Positions 21,774 to 34,075 are shown, counted from the stretch's first letter. The stretch is DNA of 64,000 nucleotides from Stropharia rugosoannulata (GCA_028532985.1 JANCIK010000012.1:1922001-1986000); one strand, 5' to 3'. Program-made: numbers and translations. The notes: generated by a model from the sequence alone, not told the origin.

Positions 21774-24737
21774 GGCTCCTGTGCTTTGTTCTCGGTCCTT
21801 ATGTCTGTTGTGTAGCTCAATAAAGAAAGAAGAGACACAATGAGGGTTGAACTACAGCTGAGGCAGCCTTTTATCAGCTAACCACGGCCTTTGTTTGTCT
21901 AATTTGTGAGGTGCACGTTTATGTCTGCACGGTCTTTTAACACCATCCTGAGTACAGTTAGGAGAGGCCGTGTTGCGCGAATGTAAAAATAAACCAGTAG
22001 GTGCATGCATATACAAAAGTGATCAGTTCGCTTAGTCTGGAGACCGGTACTAAGCGCAACCGTCACGGTACAAACCAAACGTGTGGTTTTATGGTGCATG
22101 GAGCAAATTGGCTACTTTCATATCTGGCAACTCACATTAACTATCTCTTGAGATATATTATTTGAGAAGGAGTAAGTTGGCAACGAACGAACATACACAA
22201 ATGATATGATCCAGAACAGATGAATGATCGTAGAGTGCTATTGAAGCTGACATTTCTCGTTGTCAGTATGGCTTCCATTGTACCCAACTGTACCAAAACA
22301 CACTTATGGCACATTCATGTCGTCTCACGCTGTCTTAATGACCGTATCGATCGAAGGCATTTTGCACTGGAAATTCTCGGTCCGAGAGACATGATGCATG
22401 ATAGCCCACCAGCAATTGAACCAAGATGAGCCAGCGATTACGTGGGTAGTATGATATCAGGCTGTGGCTCAAAGGAGGGAAATAACATTTCCTACAGAGA
22501 GACGGAGGAAAAAGACCGCAGTGAGTGTGCGTGTGGAGTATCATTGTACTTTACGATACGAAATTAATTGTCAGGTGAAGTCTTCCATTATCGATTACGT
22601 GCGATTGGTTCCTATAGTAGTATAGTGAAGGTGTCAACTGTCTTCGAGATACCAATGCCACCATGATCTATAATATTTACACTACCCATTTCTAATCTGT
22701 GAAAGCCGTACAGTCGTACGTGCTTCCAAGTACACAAGTACTGTCACAAAGCCTGGGCGCATACACTCAGGTAGGATCTGCACCCGTGAGATAACGGATC
22801 GCCGACCGTGAACACGATAAACAATAAAGCGAAATTAAGTTGGTAGCAACCCAGCTGCTATGTGGTCTGTTAAAATGTCAGTATAATGGATACACGCAGT
22901 CGCAGCATGGATGGCAGTGTCAAATTAGAACTTATCGATCTTGCATCTGTAGACCTCAGGCCTCAAATGTCACGATGAGAATCTAACTCACCTCCCATAT
23001 ATATTTACGATGGGTAGTTCGGACAATCATGTGAATGCTTCGCATTTACCCATATTTTGGTGCTGGATACTAATTGTGCACTCATCCAGCGCCCCACTAC
23101 GCTACTACCGCCTATTCTTTCAGCAATTCTGTAATTAGGCCTTCTCCTGGATGTCTATTTCCACGCATATAGTAAGCCACTAAGGAACCTGGATCATTTA
23201 ACATTGAGGCTCTATTTTACACTGACCTGAAGACAAGTTGAAGTAAGACTTGATCATAGTTTTTTTTCAGTATGGACTCGGAGAGCCTTGCGTTACTAAA
23301 ACTTCTGATGTGGCTCCACTTCTGATCACGCAGCCGAATGAGGTCTTGATACACCGGAACATAAAACTTAAAAGCTCTTATTTGGTCGATGCGCTGCGTT
23401 ATCTTCATAACAGGGGATATAGTGAACGGGAAGTTGAAAACCCCACATGTGACAGTGTCGTGCTACTCGGAGATCTGTTGTTTGTTCCTACTTGGCTCTG
23501 ATGGTGCGTGGTCCAAAAATAGCATGTTTAATACTGCTAGTCGGTTGGATTTTGCTTCATTTTGATAACTTGGCTATCTTGGATGAGTGAAAATTTTGGA
23601 TAGCTCTGTATTCGACAATATAAGTGCTGCTTGCTTTTTTACCAAATTTTTGATATTATGATTTCTGTTCAATCACTTGTCACAAGTTGCATCATAACCA
23701 TCAGAGAGTGTGTGTGAATAGTGTAAGGTCATACAAAGTGCCATAATCACTGTAATGTGCTGCCACTGGTATCAGTTTCCTAAAACATTATAACAGTAGT
23801 TATAATAATATTATAGTGCTACCAGTAAACTCTGTAATTGGAATAATTCCCTAATAACTTAGATATGTTGTTATAATATCACATAATACATTAATATATT
23901 GTATGAAGCTCACAAACTTGTTAGATATTCTATCTAGATACATTTTATATGCATGACTTTCAGACATTACCGGTATGCCCTAGGCTTGTATATACACCAA
24001 ATTTTGACATTGACTTCTCTAAGACAGAATATCTATATCAAATGATATGCCACTCTCCTTAAATTTAAGTATTTTTGTTTGATGTAAGGTAGATGGGCGG
24101 CTACAGAGACTTGTAAGAATGTTTAGAACTGCAGGGCTACTAAATTATGATATCTTGTTTTCAATAGGTGTAATATTTTTGATAAATCATATGCTGATAT
24201 AGATATTCTATGAAATGACCAATTCAGCTCAGCATGTCCTTGATTTTACACAACACTCAGTCTGATAACTCATTCTATACAAAAAAAAAAGCTTTGCTAA
24301 GTGATAACATATACTATAATAGATTCAATATGGTAGCCAGGCCTAGGCATGGTGGATAATGATCAAGATTTGTCACAATGCTTTCAAATCAGAAACCTAT
24401 TGATTTATGATAGCTTATTTCTTGTAAATAAAATATCTTCATAAAGTATATGTTATTGTAGATATTCCATGAACTTATTGTAAGCCTTCAATCTAAAAAG
24501 CTCGAGGTTGTATCTATAGAACAGCAGGATATTTTACTAGAAGACATTGTGGCACCTGGTAGGGTCTACTAAATATTACTTAATAATGTGATAATTACAT
24601 TATGCTTTTAATAATCATCATCTTGGTCAAGCAAAATTTTATTTGATTCTTGTGTATCATGAGAAATAGAAATAGATTGTGGGAAAATTTTCCTACACTA
24701 TTTATTAAGATAAAATCTTGCATTAAAAATATGAAGC
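21774..24737. other. AT-rich gene-poor stretch
   Basis: About 3 kb without a supported gene. AT content rises strongly from about 23500 onwards, with many short A/T runs, and continues into the DUF6698 gene. Short frames here have no family resemblance. No repeat ends or RNA genes were found. Confidence 0.4.
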
Positions 24738-26170
24738 TTACTTTTTCCACCATTTCAAAAGGTCTTCAACACGACGTGTTGAAGCTGCACTGCGTTCTTC
24801 TTCAAAGTAATCTACTAGAAAATTGTAGAAGTCATTAAAGTTAAAGTTATTGTGGGTATGTGTCCACTGTGAAGCATCAGTCAGATTAAATACCAGCTAT
24901 AAGTTCAACCTTAGCATAGTTTAATGATAAGAAAGCAAACCACACTACTTACTAACACAGCTGCATATGCAATGGAGCGTCCAGTTACTTGACTATTCAT
25001 ACCCAGGAGTGTTGACACAGAAGACTTTGTAGACTTGTTTGACTTCCTTGGATGAGATTGGGGTTCTACCACATAATCAGCAGATGATGGTGATGTGAAA
25101 ATTGAAGCATAAGTCTATATAATAGTAGTATTATTAGTTTGTCTGTAGTATGTCCTTTAAGTTGATAGTACTATAAACAAACCTGAATCAGAAGATTGCT
25201 GCGCAGGAATCCTTCTTCAATGCGCCTTGGATTAGCAGGTGGTGTTGAATACAGGCATCTAATGTAGTAATTTGTATTGATAGAAAACCCGTCTTTACCT
25301 CCTCGAATACTTGCTCGTACTCTTCCATCTCATAATTAGAAAAATATTGAGCAAGCAGTAGTTAGAAATAACACACTCTAAATCATCCCAATTATAAGTA
25401 ACTGGGCAAAGAAGCTGTCCACATATATCATGTTGTACGCCGCGGTTTGAACGATCACTTTTGTGAAGAAGGTCATTTGGCTTGTACTCGTTGTTGATAT
25501 GAGAACAGACTTCAGATTTGATGCGGTTGACATCATCACTACGGGCACTGTTTGCTCCATGCTGCAGCTGAATTGTCTGACATAGTCAAGTTATGCTGCT
25601 CAAAAATATCCAATAAACTTGCCTCATTGAGATACTTGACTATAATGTCAACATCTTGTTCCTCTCTAAGGAGTTGTTGTAATGAGGGGACAAGGTCAAG
25701 AATAATGGGCCAAGCTGCGGCTAAACGTTGTTTACTGTATGATATGGCTCGGCTTGAGGAACTAAAGTAAATGACATGAACAACCTGCAACAGACCTGCG
25801 ATCAAAGGTTGTCCCCGTAGGTTCCGAGTTTTGACTGTCAATCTCGTCAAGTACATTGACAACTCCATCATATAGTGTGGCAACACGGCGTATTCCGCGA
25901 CCTAAGGTCATCGTTGTTCTATCACAAAGTCACTAAATTTAAGAACAAAGGGACAGAGTACTAGCATAAATGTGCAGACCTAACTCTTCTTGAGCGCTTG
26001 CTATTAGCATTGGCCTGCTCAGATATAGTTACTAGTTGGCGCTTTAGAGACTTAATTTGCGCGGCTGCTTCTTCAGCATCCAGCAAAGGAGTATCCGCGG
26101 TAGCGTTCGGTAAATTGTTGAGCTTGGGGCTCGTTGAAGCATTGTCTTGAATGCTGGCGGTTAAAGGCAT
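24738..26170 (-). CDS. DUF6698 domain protein
   Basis: This belongs to an Agaricomycete-expanded family of unknown function. The N-terminal exon (start 26170, MPLTASIQDNASTSPKLN) contains a short coiled-coil-like AAAQIKSLKRQLVTISEQ ending in SKRSRR. The domain follows over several exons: AAAWPIILDLVPSLQQLLRE, IVKYLNE joined to HGANSARSDDVNRIKSEV, GQLLCPVTYNWDDLE, VRASIRGGKDG, EEGFLRSNLLIQ, YASIFTSPSSADYVV, TGRSIAYAAVLLVFNLTDAS, and a terminal DLLKWWKK before TAA at 24738-24740. One intron (25562-25622) starts with a perfect GC donor, GAG|gcaagt. Base composition is more AT-rich than the housekeeping genes to the left, perhaps reflecting mobility or a different chromatin context. The frame can be followed to the end, so it is likely intact. 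Confidence 0.7.
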
Positions 26171-26791
26171 GGATTAAATGTGCTTAAGAGGGGGGACAGA
26201 TGGCGAGCTAGATATGACAGTATGCGAGACGGGGCTCGAGAAGCAGTGTGTATAATATAGTAAACCATCCAGTCTGACACGGGCCTGGGGCAGTCATCTC
26301 AAGCAATAGTATGCGGCGAAGTTCTAGAGCCATAGTTTGGCCGCAGTAGCGGCCGTGTTTTCCTATTCAACAAGCGGCCTGCGGCAAGCTGCGCATAGCA
26401 AGCAGTTACTAACACAATTGTGAATTGAAACGAGTCCGGTCCATACGGGACCGCTGCGTACACCAATTATAGTAAATCTTGCGTTTTGGTCGGCCAAAGA
26501 GAGCAGGCAAAATGGAGCGATCCTCTACAGCACTAGCTGCTTTCACGACGTAGCACTGGCCTAGTAGTAGATGCTTGGCTTCTGAGGGTCCGCTTCATAA
26601 ATTATGCCGCAGTTGAGTCGCAGCTGCTGCGATAAGGCCGCCGTGGATGTTGTAGCAAGTACCCGTCGCCCTGAGTCAGTTGAAGTGCCATGTCTTCCAA
26701 GCTGCATACTAGTCAAATATTCGAGATAAAAGGGATTAGCTTATATTTGAGACCCCCGTCCTCTAACAGCGAGTCAGACACTGCTTGAAGA
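26171..26791. other. Intergenic between divergent DUF6698 and RMI1-like genes
   Basis: The two genes point away from each other, so both promoters should lie here. The GC content is higher than in the flanking DUF6698 gene. No specific elements were recognised. Confidence 0.4.
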
Positions 26792-27560
26792 ATGAATTTC
26801 GTGCCGCCCCAGAGTCCATCGCAACAAAGCGGGAACAGACATGTGTTTGCGTTCACCGAAGTTTTAGAATGGGCAAGAGTTTTTACATTATATCCCCGTA
26901 TCGATAAAGTGAGCTTTGACGCACTTGGCCCTGAAATGAGGGGCTGACAATAACGTCCAGGAGTGGCTTGAAGAGTGCTACCTTCATTACTTTAGCTCAG
27001 AAGACGTGTTCGCCTTCGTCAAGTCAGAAGACGATAGAATCGATCACCAAAAACTTCTGCAATCAATGCACCTCCAGTTTTTGGCCTCAGACCTCGCTGA
27101 TTCGACGGAACCTGGAACCGGATTTGAAAGTGCACATTTGTTAATAAACCTTGCATCACGCCGCCTCACATCTCCGAGAAGGATACTGGTGCAATTAATG
27201 CAGGTTACGTTCGAAACACAGGTCACACGAATTGGAAAGGTGGAGCTAGTTCTGTCAGATGGCGCATTCACGGTGAAGGCGGTGATGCATGAGCCGTTCC
27301 CAAAAGGCTTTGATATTGAGCATGTAAAAATTGGCAGCAAGGTTGGGGCAAGCATCAAAGGAAAGATGATGTACTGAGTTTTGCTATACCAGATGTTTTT
27401 GTCACAACCTTTAGTGGACGAAGAGGACAGAGTCTTCATTCTTGGACCAGAAAGCGTTGAGATTGAAGAGAGCGCATTGCAAGGGCACTTGGAACTGGAT
27501 TGCATCACAAAGTGTACCATAACGTGCAACCCCAAATACTGGAAATTCAATGGAACGTAG
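26792..27560 (+). CDS. RMI1-like protein (OB-fold domain), copy 1
   Basis: Exon 1 (26792-26908) ends LYPRIDK, and after the intron 26909-26960 exon 2 begins EWLEECYLHYF. Family hallmarks are FLASDLADSTEPGTGF, ILVQLMQVTFET, LVLSDGAFTVKAVMHEPF, and KIGSK before an intron (about 27339-27391) that joins to MFLSQPLVDEEDRVFILGPE. The end is TAG at 27558-27560. This matches the N-terminal helical and OB-fold region of RMI1, the subunit that supports Top3-RecQ helicase dissolution of recombination intermediates. At about 205 residues it lacks the long C-terminus of full RMI1. A diverged paralogue lies in opposite orientation at 43913-44775. It may be a real but shortened homologue; function is inferred only from the fold. 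Confidence 0.65.
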
Positions 27561-27699
27561 TATATATGCCTATCGACCAAATCTTTAGGCCCGATAGCAA
27601 TTGTAGTGCGCTTTACCATAATACCATCCGTAGCGATTGAATTGTAATGTAAAGGGAGTATTACACAGGCGAGCAGTTTATACCCATAGATTATTATAC

Positions 27700-28012
27700 T
27701 GCTGCGATTCTTCTATGCGACTGTATCTCAGGGGAATGCTTTGCAGCATTCAACCCCTACAAACAGTGTATGCGTACGCTTTGAGCCTTCAACAGCTTAG
27801 GATCTATGGGGGGAGAGGCATAAGGTCTTGCGAGACTCGGAAATTTCATATACAAGTGCAAGTAAAGGGAGGACAATGAATGTCGACTTCCTAAATTTGC
27901 AAAGGTCGGAAGGATGAACGAGTAGACGTCGCTGAGGACGAGTTTGATAGCAATAGTTGAAAGTTGCAACATATGACTCGAGTCTCGCTGGAGCTGGTAT
28001 TTTTATATACTA
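27700..28012 (-). repeat. Diverged copy of the 27/43-kb repeat unit
   Basis: On the minus strand this carries the same order of blocks as the adjacent perfect repeat: GTCGACATTCATTGTCCTCCC-like, TACTTGCAC-TGTATA, and GGTTGAATGCTGCAAAGCATTCCC. It is clearly related but has many substitutions and short indels. It sits tandemly next to the 465-bp copy. Confidence 0.7.
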
Positions 28013-28477
28013 GAGCAAGTTAGGGAGGACGATTAACGTCGACCCCCTAGTATGAAGTTCGCACTTTAGATCGAAGTAGACAGAACGGGAAAACGTCGTT
28101 GAGCATTAGTGGCCGTAGAAACGCAGTACGTCGCCCTTCCTATTCCTACTAACAATATCTCAGGAGGGAATGCTTCGCAGCGTTCAACCCCCTTCAAACA
28201 GAAACAGTGTATGCGTAAGTTTCGAGCCTTCAACTTCTGCTCAAGTATGCCGGAGAGGTAACGGAGAGCTCTGAGGGCGTTGCGTGGCTCGGCAATTTCG
28301 TATACTGGTGCAAGTAAAGGGAGGACAATGAATGTCGACTCCCTAAATCGCATAGATTGAACGAAGGCCTGGGAGGAAGGACGAATAGACGTCAACTCCC
28401 TAAACGAAGACAATCGAGGGTTTGGTCGTAGTTTCACTCTTTGGAACTTGGGTTGAATCAAGCGGAGATTGAATATT
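28013..28477 (-). repeat. 465-bp inverted repeat, left copy
   Basis: The reverse complement of this segment equals 42940-43404 over the whole 465 bp in my line-by-line comparison. Identity stops sharply at both ends. The unit contains blocks also found, more diverged, at 27700-28012, 43405-43770 and 51415-51560. A 131-codon open frame is present, but only because the two copies are identical. It is not a supported gene. Confidence 0.95.
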
Positions 28478-29116
28478 GAAGTACCTCGGCCGAGTTCGCC
28501 GCCATGGACCGTCAGACGTACTTGCTACTACTACTAGCCTTAGCAAGTACATAGTATTGAACGCAACATCACGGTACTGGCGCAAAGCAGATGCTTTTCA
28601 ATATATTGGTCTACTTTTCTTCTTAATCTAAGCCTAGTCTATGGGACGGGCCTTTATGCTTACGCGTTGAGAGGCTGTTTTGTGAGCCAGTGCCGTATCT
28701 CCGAGTCCGCTCGTGCGGACTCGGAGTTTGACATTACCGTCCAGTGACTCGTATGTTCAATGAACCGTAGAGCTCTGCAACATCTCCGAGTCACTATTAA
28801 TACGCAATTTGCATACTTACTACCTGCAAAATGCAGAGATTACGATAATTTTTGGATCAAACAATTATCGTGGAAAACGCGACATATATTATTGCAGCTG
28901 CTACTAATTACTAGATTTGACAAAAAAAAGAACTCCGAGTCGTAAAAATTAAAGAAAGGGGGAAATTAACAAAGTTGGGACAAAGGCTGGAACAAGGCTT
29001 GATAGAGAACAAATGAGTGTGTATATCTGAGAAAATGAGTTCATTGTAGTAGAAAATTGAAGGGCAAGTTGTAAAGAAAGATACTGAGATGCCAACTATA
29101 GTGATGGCGGCAGAAG
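28478..29116. other. Intergenic with GACTCGGAG-type motifs
   Basis: No gene supported. It contains a perfect 12-bp hairpin at 28699-28726 and two further CTCCGAGTC motifs near 28784 and 28932. Confidence 0.5.
28699..28726. repeat. Perfect 12-bp hairpin with CTCCGAGTCCGC arms
   Basis: Arms 28699-28710 and 28715-28726 are exact reverse complements around a TCGT loop. The core CTCCGAGTC recurs in this window at several other places. Confidence 0.9.
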
Positions 29117-32100
29117 CTAAGACGACGTAGAAAGATCACCTGTTGTTTTCAGACTCGCATTGCGACGACGACGCTGGCGCTTCGTGAGATGGACAGGGAT
29201 GGCACCGACAACCTTCATTCCTAACCTCGTAAGCAAGTCTGGTGGAGTAACTTGGGGAAAACAGAGTTGGTCGGAAAATGGAGCTGACAATGAACGGTTG
29301 CCCGACAGAGCGTTTTTTTGCCAGAAATCTTTGGAACGTCCTCGAGCGCCATTGTAGTCACTTGCATAGACAAAATCACAGTGCACTAACAAACCGTTTG
29401 CTTCAATACTGCGCGCAGAGACCACCCCCCGGAACCGGATAGCATCGTCCAGCGAACGGAACTTCACCCAAAAGACTTGATAACCCAATTCATTTGTGCG
29501 TACGATGCATTCAATGAAGACCGAATCCAAATAATCGCGTACGGAGCTTATCCAGGATATAACGTTGTCCCAAATGTAGTGAACTGGTAAGTTCCATATG
29601 GCAAGGTAGCGCGTCTGTGACCTGAACGACATATGCTTGAGCACCGGCACGGGAGAGATAGTGGGCGGAGAGAATATTTCGTCCAGAGCATGATCGTGCG
29701 GGTTGACGCACGCGAATGTGTCCAAAGAGTGATAGTTAGACTTATACAGCTCGACAGTTACTCGTTGCTGAGGGACATTTCCTAAGCGCTGAAGTAGCGA
29801 AAGCTGGGACGGGTTAGCCGTAGCCGAGTCTTCCTCGCATTTCTTCGCTGGGGCATAGATAGGTTCGCCTCCTGTATGGTTGGGGGTATTGTCGATCTGA
29901 ATGTTATATTCGCTCTCGTCCTGGTTTGGAGGAATAACTGCTACCTGTTCTTCTAGTGAGCCATCTTCCCCACATTCCATCGCAGGAGTACTATTGATAG
30001 GTTTGTCTCCCATCATATCATTGGGGGTGTCGTTGGTCCGAACATCGCATTCGTTCTCCATCTCAGTTGAAGACGTATCTACTGCTTGTTCTTCCAGGGC
30101 TTCGTCTTCCGCACATTCCTTCGCCGATGTAATAGGCTCACTTCTTATATCCATAGAAGTAGCTTCCGACAGAATATCGCACTGGTTCTGCATCTCAGTC
30201 ACTGGAGCTGACATTGCACCGTCAGAGACTTCAGGTATGTCTACGGCCATCGGAGATGGTGATCGTGCCTTGTCAATCGGGGCGTACATGTTTTCATCGG
30301 TTGGATCTCGTGCAGGATATGACGCTGGGATTGGGCTCCGTTGTGATGGTACATGCTTGAGAGGACTCTGGGCAGAGACAGAATGGCGACTGTACGAGAA
30401 GCAATCACCCTCAGATTGCAGAGAATCTGATGGCACAACGGTATTGCTCTCGCATGGAGCCATGTCATTAGCAGAGCTGTCTTGCAAGACACCCCGGGAC
30501 TGTGAATGCCACCGAGTACGAGAGGCGCTTCGAGAGGGTCTCAGGCGTTCTGTACTCAGGCCTGGATTGTGGTGGCGAGCCGAGCTCCTGGTCCGCGAGG
30601 AATTTCTTGGGCGCCGCGGAGGACTTCTACCTCGTGTGTAGGACTCACGCGATCTTGAGTGCCAACTGTCCTCTTGGGGCCGGTAATAATCGGCTTGCCT
30701 TTGTTTTGTGTACCACGCTTCGCGTTGCGTACTGGAACGCTCAATCCAGTACGACCCCCCTGCAGTAGGTCGAGCGTCTTGTCCGCGGTATTGGGTATTC
30801 ACCGTACGATTGGGCTGACCGTCTCGACGTCGGAAAGAATTGGCCTCTGGCGTTATATCTCGAAAGTTGCCCAGGGGTGAGGGGCTAGGTCGCGAAACTG
30901 TGACAGGAGTCGAGAGCACTCGGGAAGTGGTCGGAACGTAACGTGTCCCCGCTCTTCCTGGCAAAGGCTTGTCTTGCAGATATAGCCATATCGATGGTTG
31001 CTGCTGTACTGGAATGCCATTTTCATTGTAGATCGCGAAAGGTATCGAAGAAGCCGGAAGACCGAAAGTGTCAATGTTCGCCTTGTAATTACTCGGCGGA
31101 GTTATTTTTTCCTCCAAGATAATTACTCGCCTCAGGATCCGATCGTAGTAGAAGCGGCCATAGGCGCGCTTCTGTTGTTTCTTGCCCACCGGTATCAAAT
31201 ATGTTTCCTTCGAATAGTCCATAAAACAGGTAACCCAAGTCGTCCATTTCCCGGGTGTAACGTCTTGAATCGCTGGAGGGATAATCTCAGCATCATCAAC
31301 TTTTGCAGGAGAGATATTCTGTTTCCGGACAGTGTCATCGCTGTTCAAAGTTCCATGGGCGGCAGGGCTCGCTCGCAGCTCGTCCTCACTTTTAGCAGCA
31401 GGCAAGCTGCCCATAGGAAGCCAATGGTCATGTTGAAGGTGTCGCAGGTCTCCCCCACTCCGCAAGACTTCAAAATCATAGAGATTGTACCTCTTATCCA
31501 GCTCTTCCACAGATGTCCCAACGACTAAATTCTCAGCCACCGTCGATTTGTTGAATCTTTCTATATCGCTGGCGCTGGTCACCCGACTGATGATGAAGCA
31601 GGGCACCCGATGTGCGAGAAGTTGTAGTCCCCAAAATTCATTGGCACCGTTAAGCCATACACCCATGAGGTCATCGTCCGCTGGGTGAACTGTGGAGAAA
31701 TCTGGCGTGCAATTTGAGTCTTCTTCCTCGAGAATTTTCCCGACCATGCGATTCCATGCGTCAATCGTTTTAATAGATCTTTGGACAAGGCGGAGAGTAT
31801 CGATGGCTTCCCCTAACGGGAGGGAAGAGGCTAACCGCGAGAGTGCTTCTTCTTTCATCACAGGTCGGTTCTTCCAAAGGCTTGGATGCAGACTGTCGAT
31901 GCGTTGTAGCTTCTGTGAACGAGTTACCACTGTAGTAGCCCTAGCTTGTAAGGCGTTGAATAGTGTCGAGTACAACACCCCCTTTTGTCCGCCAGGGTGA
32001 GATTTCCAGTGCTCTACTAAGGGAAAAAATTCTGGTAAATCATCTCTCGGGGTTCTTCTTATATACCCTAACCAAGGGTCGTCCATGGAGAAGTGCTGCG

Positions 32101-32308
32101 GAACTACGGTTGCGTCAAACCTGCCATTGTGCCCATCGCATCGGCGGTCCTGCTCTGGTAAAGACAAGCTGGATTGAAGACCGTGGCAAGGCAGGCCAGG
32201 GTAGAAAGGTCGTTGTTTAGAGTTTGGGGACCACAGTTCGTACCGACTGTCGCAAAGTTTAACGAACCGAGAGGAAACCAAAATGCAGGAAGGAATAATG
32301 AAGAACAT
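29117..32308 (-). CDS. Large uncharacterised protein with RRM-like C-terminus
   Basis: A single uninterrupted frame of up to 1063 codons, unusual for this intron-rich genome. The most plausible start is MDDPWLGYIRRTPRDDLPEF, about 72 codons inside the longest frame. The N-terminal half is folded-looking, with motifs such as GANEFWGLQLLAHRVPCFII. The middle is a low-complexity SR/RS-rich region (RESYTRGRSPPRRPRNSSRT) followed by acidic repeats. The C-terminus contains LAIWNLPVHYIWDNVISWIS and YQVFWVKFRSLDDAIRFRG, a pattern compatible with an RNA-recognition-motif fold. SR-rich plus RRM-like features hint at RNA binding. I do not recognise a named family. It lies inside the segment bounded by the 465-bp inverted repeats, with a second gene on the same strand upstream. 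Confidence 0.65.
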   Translation of the reverse strand: MFFIIPSCILVSSRFVKLCDSRYELWSPNSKQRPFYPGLPCHGLQSSLSLPEQDRRCDGHNGRFDATVVPQHFSMDDPWLGYIRRTPRDDLPEFFPLVEHWKSHPGGQKGVLYSTLFNALQARATTVVTRSQKLQRIDSLHPSLWKNRPVMKEEALSRLASSLPLGEAIDTLRLVQRSIKTIDAWNRMVGKILEEEDSNCTPDFSTVHPADDDLMGVWLNGANEFWGLQLLAHRVPCFIISRVTSASDIERFNKSTVAENLVVGTSVEELDKRYNLYDFEVLRSGGDLRHLQHDHWLPMGSLPAAKSEDELRASPAAHGTLNSDDTVRKQNISPAKVDDAEIIPPAIQDVTPGKWTTWVTCFMDYSKETYLIPVGKKQQKRAYGRFYYDRILRRVIILEEKITPPSNYKANIDTFGLPASSIPFAIYNENGIPVQQQPSIWLYLQDKPLPGRAGTRYVPTTSRVLSTPVTVSRPSPSPLGNFRDITPEANSFRRRDGQPNRTVNTQYRGQDARPTAGGSYWIERSSTQREAWYTKQRQADYYRPQEDSWHSRSRESYTRGRSPPRRPRNSSRTRSSARHHNPGLSTERLRPSRSASRTRWHSQSRGVLQDSSANDMAPCESNTVVPSDSLQSEGDCFSYSRHSVSAQSPLKHVPSQRSPIPASYPARDPTDENMYAPIDKARSPSPMAVDIPEVSDGAMSAPVTEMQNQCDILSEATSMDIRSEPITSAKECAEDEALEEQAVDTSSTEMENECDVRTNDTPNDMMGDKPINSTPAMECGEDGSLEEQVAVIPPNQDESEYNIQIDNTPNHTGGEPIYAPAKKCEEDSATANPSQLSLLQRLGNVPQQRVTVELYKSNYHSLDTFACVNPHDHALDEIFSPPTISPVPVLKHMSFRSQTRYLAIWNLPVHYIWDNVISWISSVRDYLDSVFIECIVRTNELGYQVFWVKFRSLDDAIRFRGVVSARSIEANGLLVHCDFVYASDYNGARGRSKDFWQKNALSGNRSLSAPFSDQLCFPQVTPPDLLTRLGMKVVGAIPVHLTKRQRRRRNASLKTTGDLSTSS

Positions 32309-33140
32309 GATCGCATATACATATGGAATGTCATGGTACCCCGCTATTGAAAGTAATCAGGGGGTGGCGAGGACGAACTTCGACAAACTCATCGTCAATA
32401 GATATCGACAATTACCAGCGCCTGAGTAGACAACTGGTTCTCGTCAATCTTCTAACCAATTACTAGCGCCAATAATCTGGCAGCTAGTGCTCAGTTAGAA
32501 TATCAATGATAAGTCAGGCCTAGTATCGTATTCTCACAAGACGGGTTCAAGTAGGGTGAGAGTGAAGTGTAGAGGGCGGTGAGAGAGGGAGAGCCTAAAG
32601 GTTGAATTCTCCCTAAATTCTCCCTTTAAGTTGTTTCGCGCTGTGGCGGCGCCTGTTCTCACGATTCGTGACACCTAGCTACTGCGGCTTCTGTGTCAGA
32701 ATGGAAATCGTATTTCTCGATGGGCGGTAGCGCCTCGCCCACCAAATTATCGCGATGACTCACTTGAACTTCTTTATCGTGTTTTGATTATGGTGTACCT
32801 GTAGTGCTTCAAGGTTCCCAGCCTGTAAACTGGCTAAAACTCTGCAAAACCAGTCATGTCGTGTATCTTGAAAAATATTTGAGGTTCACCGAGAGCAGGT
32901 AAGCGCCAACAGTGCTTCTGCAGCGTCTTTGACACAAGCAAACTCCATCACATCATTCCATAATGGGGGCAAAAGAAGATACATTGTGACAGCGATGACG
33001 GATGGCGTAAAACAAGTACAGCTGATACATATATGGATAAAAAACGACTTTAACGGGGAAGATATCCGGCCATAATTAGAGAGTACAATGCCGCTCGGCG
33101 AAGACGAACCAAGTAACCCAGTGGTTCATCGTCGTGTCAT
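32309..33140. other. Intergenic; promoter side of the large protein
   Basis: No supported gene. A purine-rich stretch (gagagagggagagcctaaag) and tandem ttctccctaaattctccctt lie near 32580-32630. Confidence 0.4.
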
Positions 33141-34075
33141 TCAAACTTTCAAAAACTGTGACAGACGATGGTCGGTGAGAAACCGACCATCTGTAGTAAA
33201 GAGTCGAGCAGTAAAGTGCGCCATGGGCCGATGATCAATCTCCTCATGGATCCTCGAGAATATTTTCCTTTGACTGTGCTTGAATGACCTGGGCGTAAGT
33301 AAATTGATAGTTGGTGGAGCTGGTTGGCCGGAAACTTGATTGGGTGACCTGGTTGAGCGCTCCAGGTGCTGGACCGCCTTCTGTACACACTTGATGGCGT
33401 CACCGACGCTTGACAGAGTCATATTTCCCTTCTCGTAGACCGCTAGAAGAGGGTCAAGTCTTCGCAGAAAATAGTCGATATCGAGCAAAGCAGCAGAGCG
33501 GCGAAGTTGTGCGGCATCTTTGGCGTTAATCGCGGTGGAATGGAGATGTTCCATAGATTGCATTGAGCATCTAGAAAGATACACTGTGATCTGCCAATTA
33601 AAACATTATAGTGCTTGCGATCAATACAATGTATTGAATGCTCACGTCTTCATTAGTCTTGAGAGATCTTGACTCCAGTATGGCATTGTATGAATCCAAT
33701 GCAGCTGCTGAGGCCTGCAGCAGGCCTCTAGTAAGAGAAAGGGGCGCCGCTTGACAGTCCTCAATGTCCTCTTCGTCATTAGATGAGCTTCCACTGCAGA
33801 TAGAGGGCCAACTTTCGTCGCAGTCAAGCTCCTTCAAGAGAAATTTTTTAAGTAGATGCAGTAGAAAATAAATAGAAGAAAGACGGACTTACCACATTGT
33901 CAACACCAGGAGGTTCGAAAGCTTTTTGCATACCATCCGTAGGAAGCGGATATTCATCCTGGATGTAAGACGAATCCGGATGTAGGGACGTCGGTGGAGC
34001 AGACTTTGCATCATCAAGGACACGTTCTGTAGGGTGTCCCGTCTTAAGCCAGGACTCGATGAAGGGTGTACTCAT
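33141..34075 (-). CDS. Uncharacterised three-exon protein
   Basis: Exon 1 (start 34075) encodes MSTPFIESWLKTGHPTERVL and ends GVDNV. After a GT-AG intron near 33836-33892, exon 2 encodes ELDCDESWPSICSGSSSNDE, an acidic stretch, then LTRGLLQASAAALDSYNAIL. A second intron near 33601-33647 leads to exon 3 with TVYLSRCSMQSMEHLHSTA, predicted helical, and a basic C-terminus ending RLSQFLKV. Total length is about 275 residues. No domain is recognised. It is on the same strand as, and about 0.8 kb upstream of, the large SR-rich protein gene, within the segment bounded by inverted repeats. The clean splice sites and long frames support a real gene. Confidence 0.5.

Noticed and set aside
28066..28461. 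131-codon frame identical to one at 42905-43351 on the other strand
   Set aside because: Both frames lie in the identical 465-bp repeat, so their identity is automatic. The related diverged units do not keep the frame open, so coding constraint is not supported.
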